From the NCBI GenBank assembly GCA_023151185.1, contig JAKLJL010000011.1, positions 57,581-121,580 of the forward strand: a stretch of 64,000 nt of DNA. The letters run 5' to 3'. How positions within the stretch are numbered: position 1 is the first letter of the stretch; the number at the start of each line of letters is the position of its first letter. Origin of the DNA: Bacteroidota bacterium (GTDB taxonomy: Bacteria > Bacteroidota > JABWAT01). Below the pieces are notes generated by a model. That model was given only the letters and a program-made list of their open reading frames with translations, was not told where the DNA came from and ran no database searches. Positions 62,968-64,000 of the stretch are shown here, piece after piece. Made by a program: the position numbers and the translations under genes.

Positions 62968-62996
62968 AAAAACGTCCGGCCTGACCGGACGTTTTT
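62968..62996 (+). terminator. terminator of the metK-ahcY region
   Basis: Perfect 12-bp stem AAAAACGTCCGG / CCGGACGTTTTT with loop CCTGA, 19 nt after the ahcY stop. Confidence 0.92.
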
Positions 62997-63170
62997 GTTT
63001 TAAGCCTTACAGAAAGGGGAGTAACCTTGAGATTGCAGGACCTAAAGCCGGATTCTGGGATAAACTGATTTTGAAAAGGTGGTAAAGGTTCAAGTAACCA
63101 CATACCAGCATGCCAGGATCCTCCGGAATCCTATCCATATTCAGCAGATTATTTGGTGGGGGAAACTAAG

Positions 63171-63648
63171 ATGTTGCCATTACTTCTTCAGTTTTTTTTA
63201 TTTTCGGACGGTACCGAACTTTCCGCACCAATCCCAGATTCACTCGTAGTCAAATTAAAGGAAAATTATACAAATAATATAAATAATGCCAAAGCAGGCG
63301 GTAAGCTATATCGGCAATACGGAATTTTCGTTACTCTTGAAAGAGATAGTTATTATTATGTTAAGGGAAGTGATTCCTCAATAGCCTATCCGGATGTGCC
63401 TGGAACATTTTTCATCTCGGATACATTTTTTATTGCCACGAGTGGCCCAGTTTCCATGGAAAGCGGTATGCGGTTTTTTTTTAATACCTTCATTTGAATT
63501 TATTGATTTGATTAGCCTGAAATCTTTGAAAGTTATCCACAGATTTTTTGTTTGGGGGCAAGTTAGGAACCTGATTGTTTTGGGTGATAAAATATATGCA
63601 GAGAATTCTGAAGGTAAAGTACGGGTGATTGAAATACCGGTTCAGTAA
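63171..63648 (+). pseudogene. frameshifted small exported or hypothetical ORF
   Basis: Two frames join at a nine-T homopolymer (63474-63482). From the ATG at 63171 (GGGGG upstream) the first frame runs to the T tract; removing one T restores reading into the second frame, which continues to 63648 (FFLIPSFEFIDLISL...VWGQVRNLIVLGDKIYAENS). The combined product would be about 158 residues with a hydrophobic start. The region is AT-rich, and rich in Tyr/Asn codons, unlike neighbouring genes. No family is recognised. It may be a true pseudogene, a sequencing slip or a slippage-controlled gene. Confidence 0.55.
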
Positions 63649-63674
63649 ACTGCCTATTCCTTCGATTCTAATGA

Positions 63675-64000
63675 AACTTTGCCGGCGGGACGATTGAGTG
63701 GATTTACACAGCCTCAGGTGCTAAATTAGCCAAAGTAGTGACCACCCCTTCCTGGATAACCCAAAGGGATTATGTGAACGGCTTTGAATATTACACCGAT
63801 TATGAGGAAGTATTTAACCGGTTGGAGCACTTCCCGATGGATGAAGGCAGGATGCGCCCGACAACCCCCGGCGGAACGACTTACCGGTATGAACTGGATC
63901 TGAAGGACCACTTAGGCAATACCCGGATGACCCTGACCGATGCCAACAATAACGGAATTTTTGATAATTACTCCGTTGAGGTACTGCAGGCAGATGACTA
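63675..64000 (+). pseudogene. RHS-repeat core fragment without a 5' end, continues past the window
   Basis: Translating from 63675 gives RHS sequence: EWIYTASGAKLAKVV, QRDYVNGFEYYTDYEE, HFPMDEGRMRP, YRYELDLKDHLGNTRMTLTD and SVEVLQADDY, the order of the RHS-associated core. In this frame stop codons lie immediately upstream (63669 and 63672) and no start with a ribosome site is apparent, so the long repeat part of the gene is missing. This is an orphan RHS tip or remnant; the 3' end lies beyond the window. Confidence 0.75.

Noticed and set aside
63394..63648. Independent small gene
   Set aside because: Its first part overlaps the upstream frame out of phase and only the segment after the T tract looks like a continuation of it; no ribosome site was seen.

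Overview
The window looks like a chromosomal segment of a Gram-negative member of the Bacteroidota/Ignavibacteria-like (FCB) group. Support comes from three proteins ending in type IX secretion (T9SS) C-terminal sorting domains, a TonB-dependent receptor with an N-terminal carboxypeptidase-regulatory-like domain, several lipoproteins, Y_Y_Y/propeller sensor kinases, and promoters of the Bacteroidota form TTG-N18-20-TAnnTTTG in front of pyk, a tRNA-Arg gene, mdh, a POT transporter and a deoxyhypusine-synthase-like gene. GC is moderate and CGG is visibly the favoured arginine codon, matched by a tRNA-Arg(CCG). Genus or species cannot be named from sequence reading alone. No transposase, integrase, rRNA or CRISPR array was seen.

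Layout: 1-8.7 kb holds the tail of a Y_Y_Y sensor that has a DHp histidine domain but no ATPase domain, its coupled receiver protein, pyruvate kinase, and a minus-strand operon (hybrid kinase, Kelch lipoprotein, small coiled-coil protein, metallophosphoesterase). 8.9-15.8 kb holds secD-secF-STAS, purA, a membrane histidine kinase and an ECF sigma/zinc anti-sigma pair. 15.9-25.3 kb holds a TonB receptor with a coupled lipoprotein, a DUF4159/large coiled-coil membrane pair and a VIT/vWA T9SS cargo protein. 25.4-36.8 kb holds tRNA-Arg, a 5'-nucleotidase-like lipoprotein, a Kef-type antiporter, malate dehydrogenase with a structured intergenic RNA candidate beside it, a quinone oxidoreductase, a sugar epimerase and two POT peptide transporters. 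37-47.8 kb holds a T9SS protein built of thirteen 47-residue repeats, a dienelactone hydrolase, a vWA gene broken by one stop codon, and a compact redox/sulfur cluster (two thioredoxins, DUF302, FmdB zinc ribbon, DUF6132, rhodanese), then a TPR histidine kinase.

50.2-52.4 kb is the most unusual part. Six copies of a roughly 146-bp module with imperfect inverted arms made of iterated CACGAAAnn 9-mers are spaced by AT-rich linkers. Two linkers are replaced by minus-strand ORFs: a YdeI/DUF1905-like protein and a GxxExxY protein that carries an apparently intact PD-(D/E)XK nuclease core. This resembles a cassette array or a non-autonomous mobile repeat family with a nuclease partner.

52.4-64 kb holds MarC, a deoxyhypusine-synthase-like enzyme, a tandem pair of paralogous lipoproteins, a TauE/SafE permease, a PPC/DUF296 protein, a CoA-acylating aldehyde dehydrogenase with a C-terminal tail resembling a microcompartment encapsulation peptide, a nucleotidyltransferase, and the methyl-cycle genes metK and ahcY separated by a G/C-rich foldable leader. 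The window ends in an AT-rich frameshifted ORF and a headless RHS-core fragment, a small degraded region.
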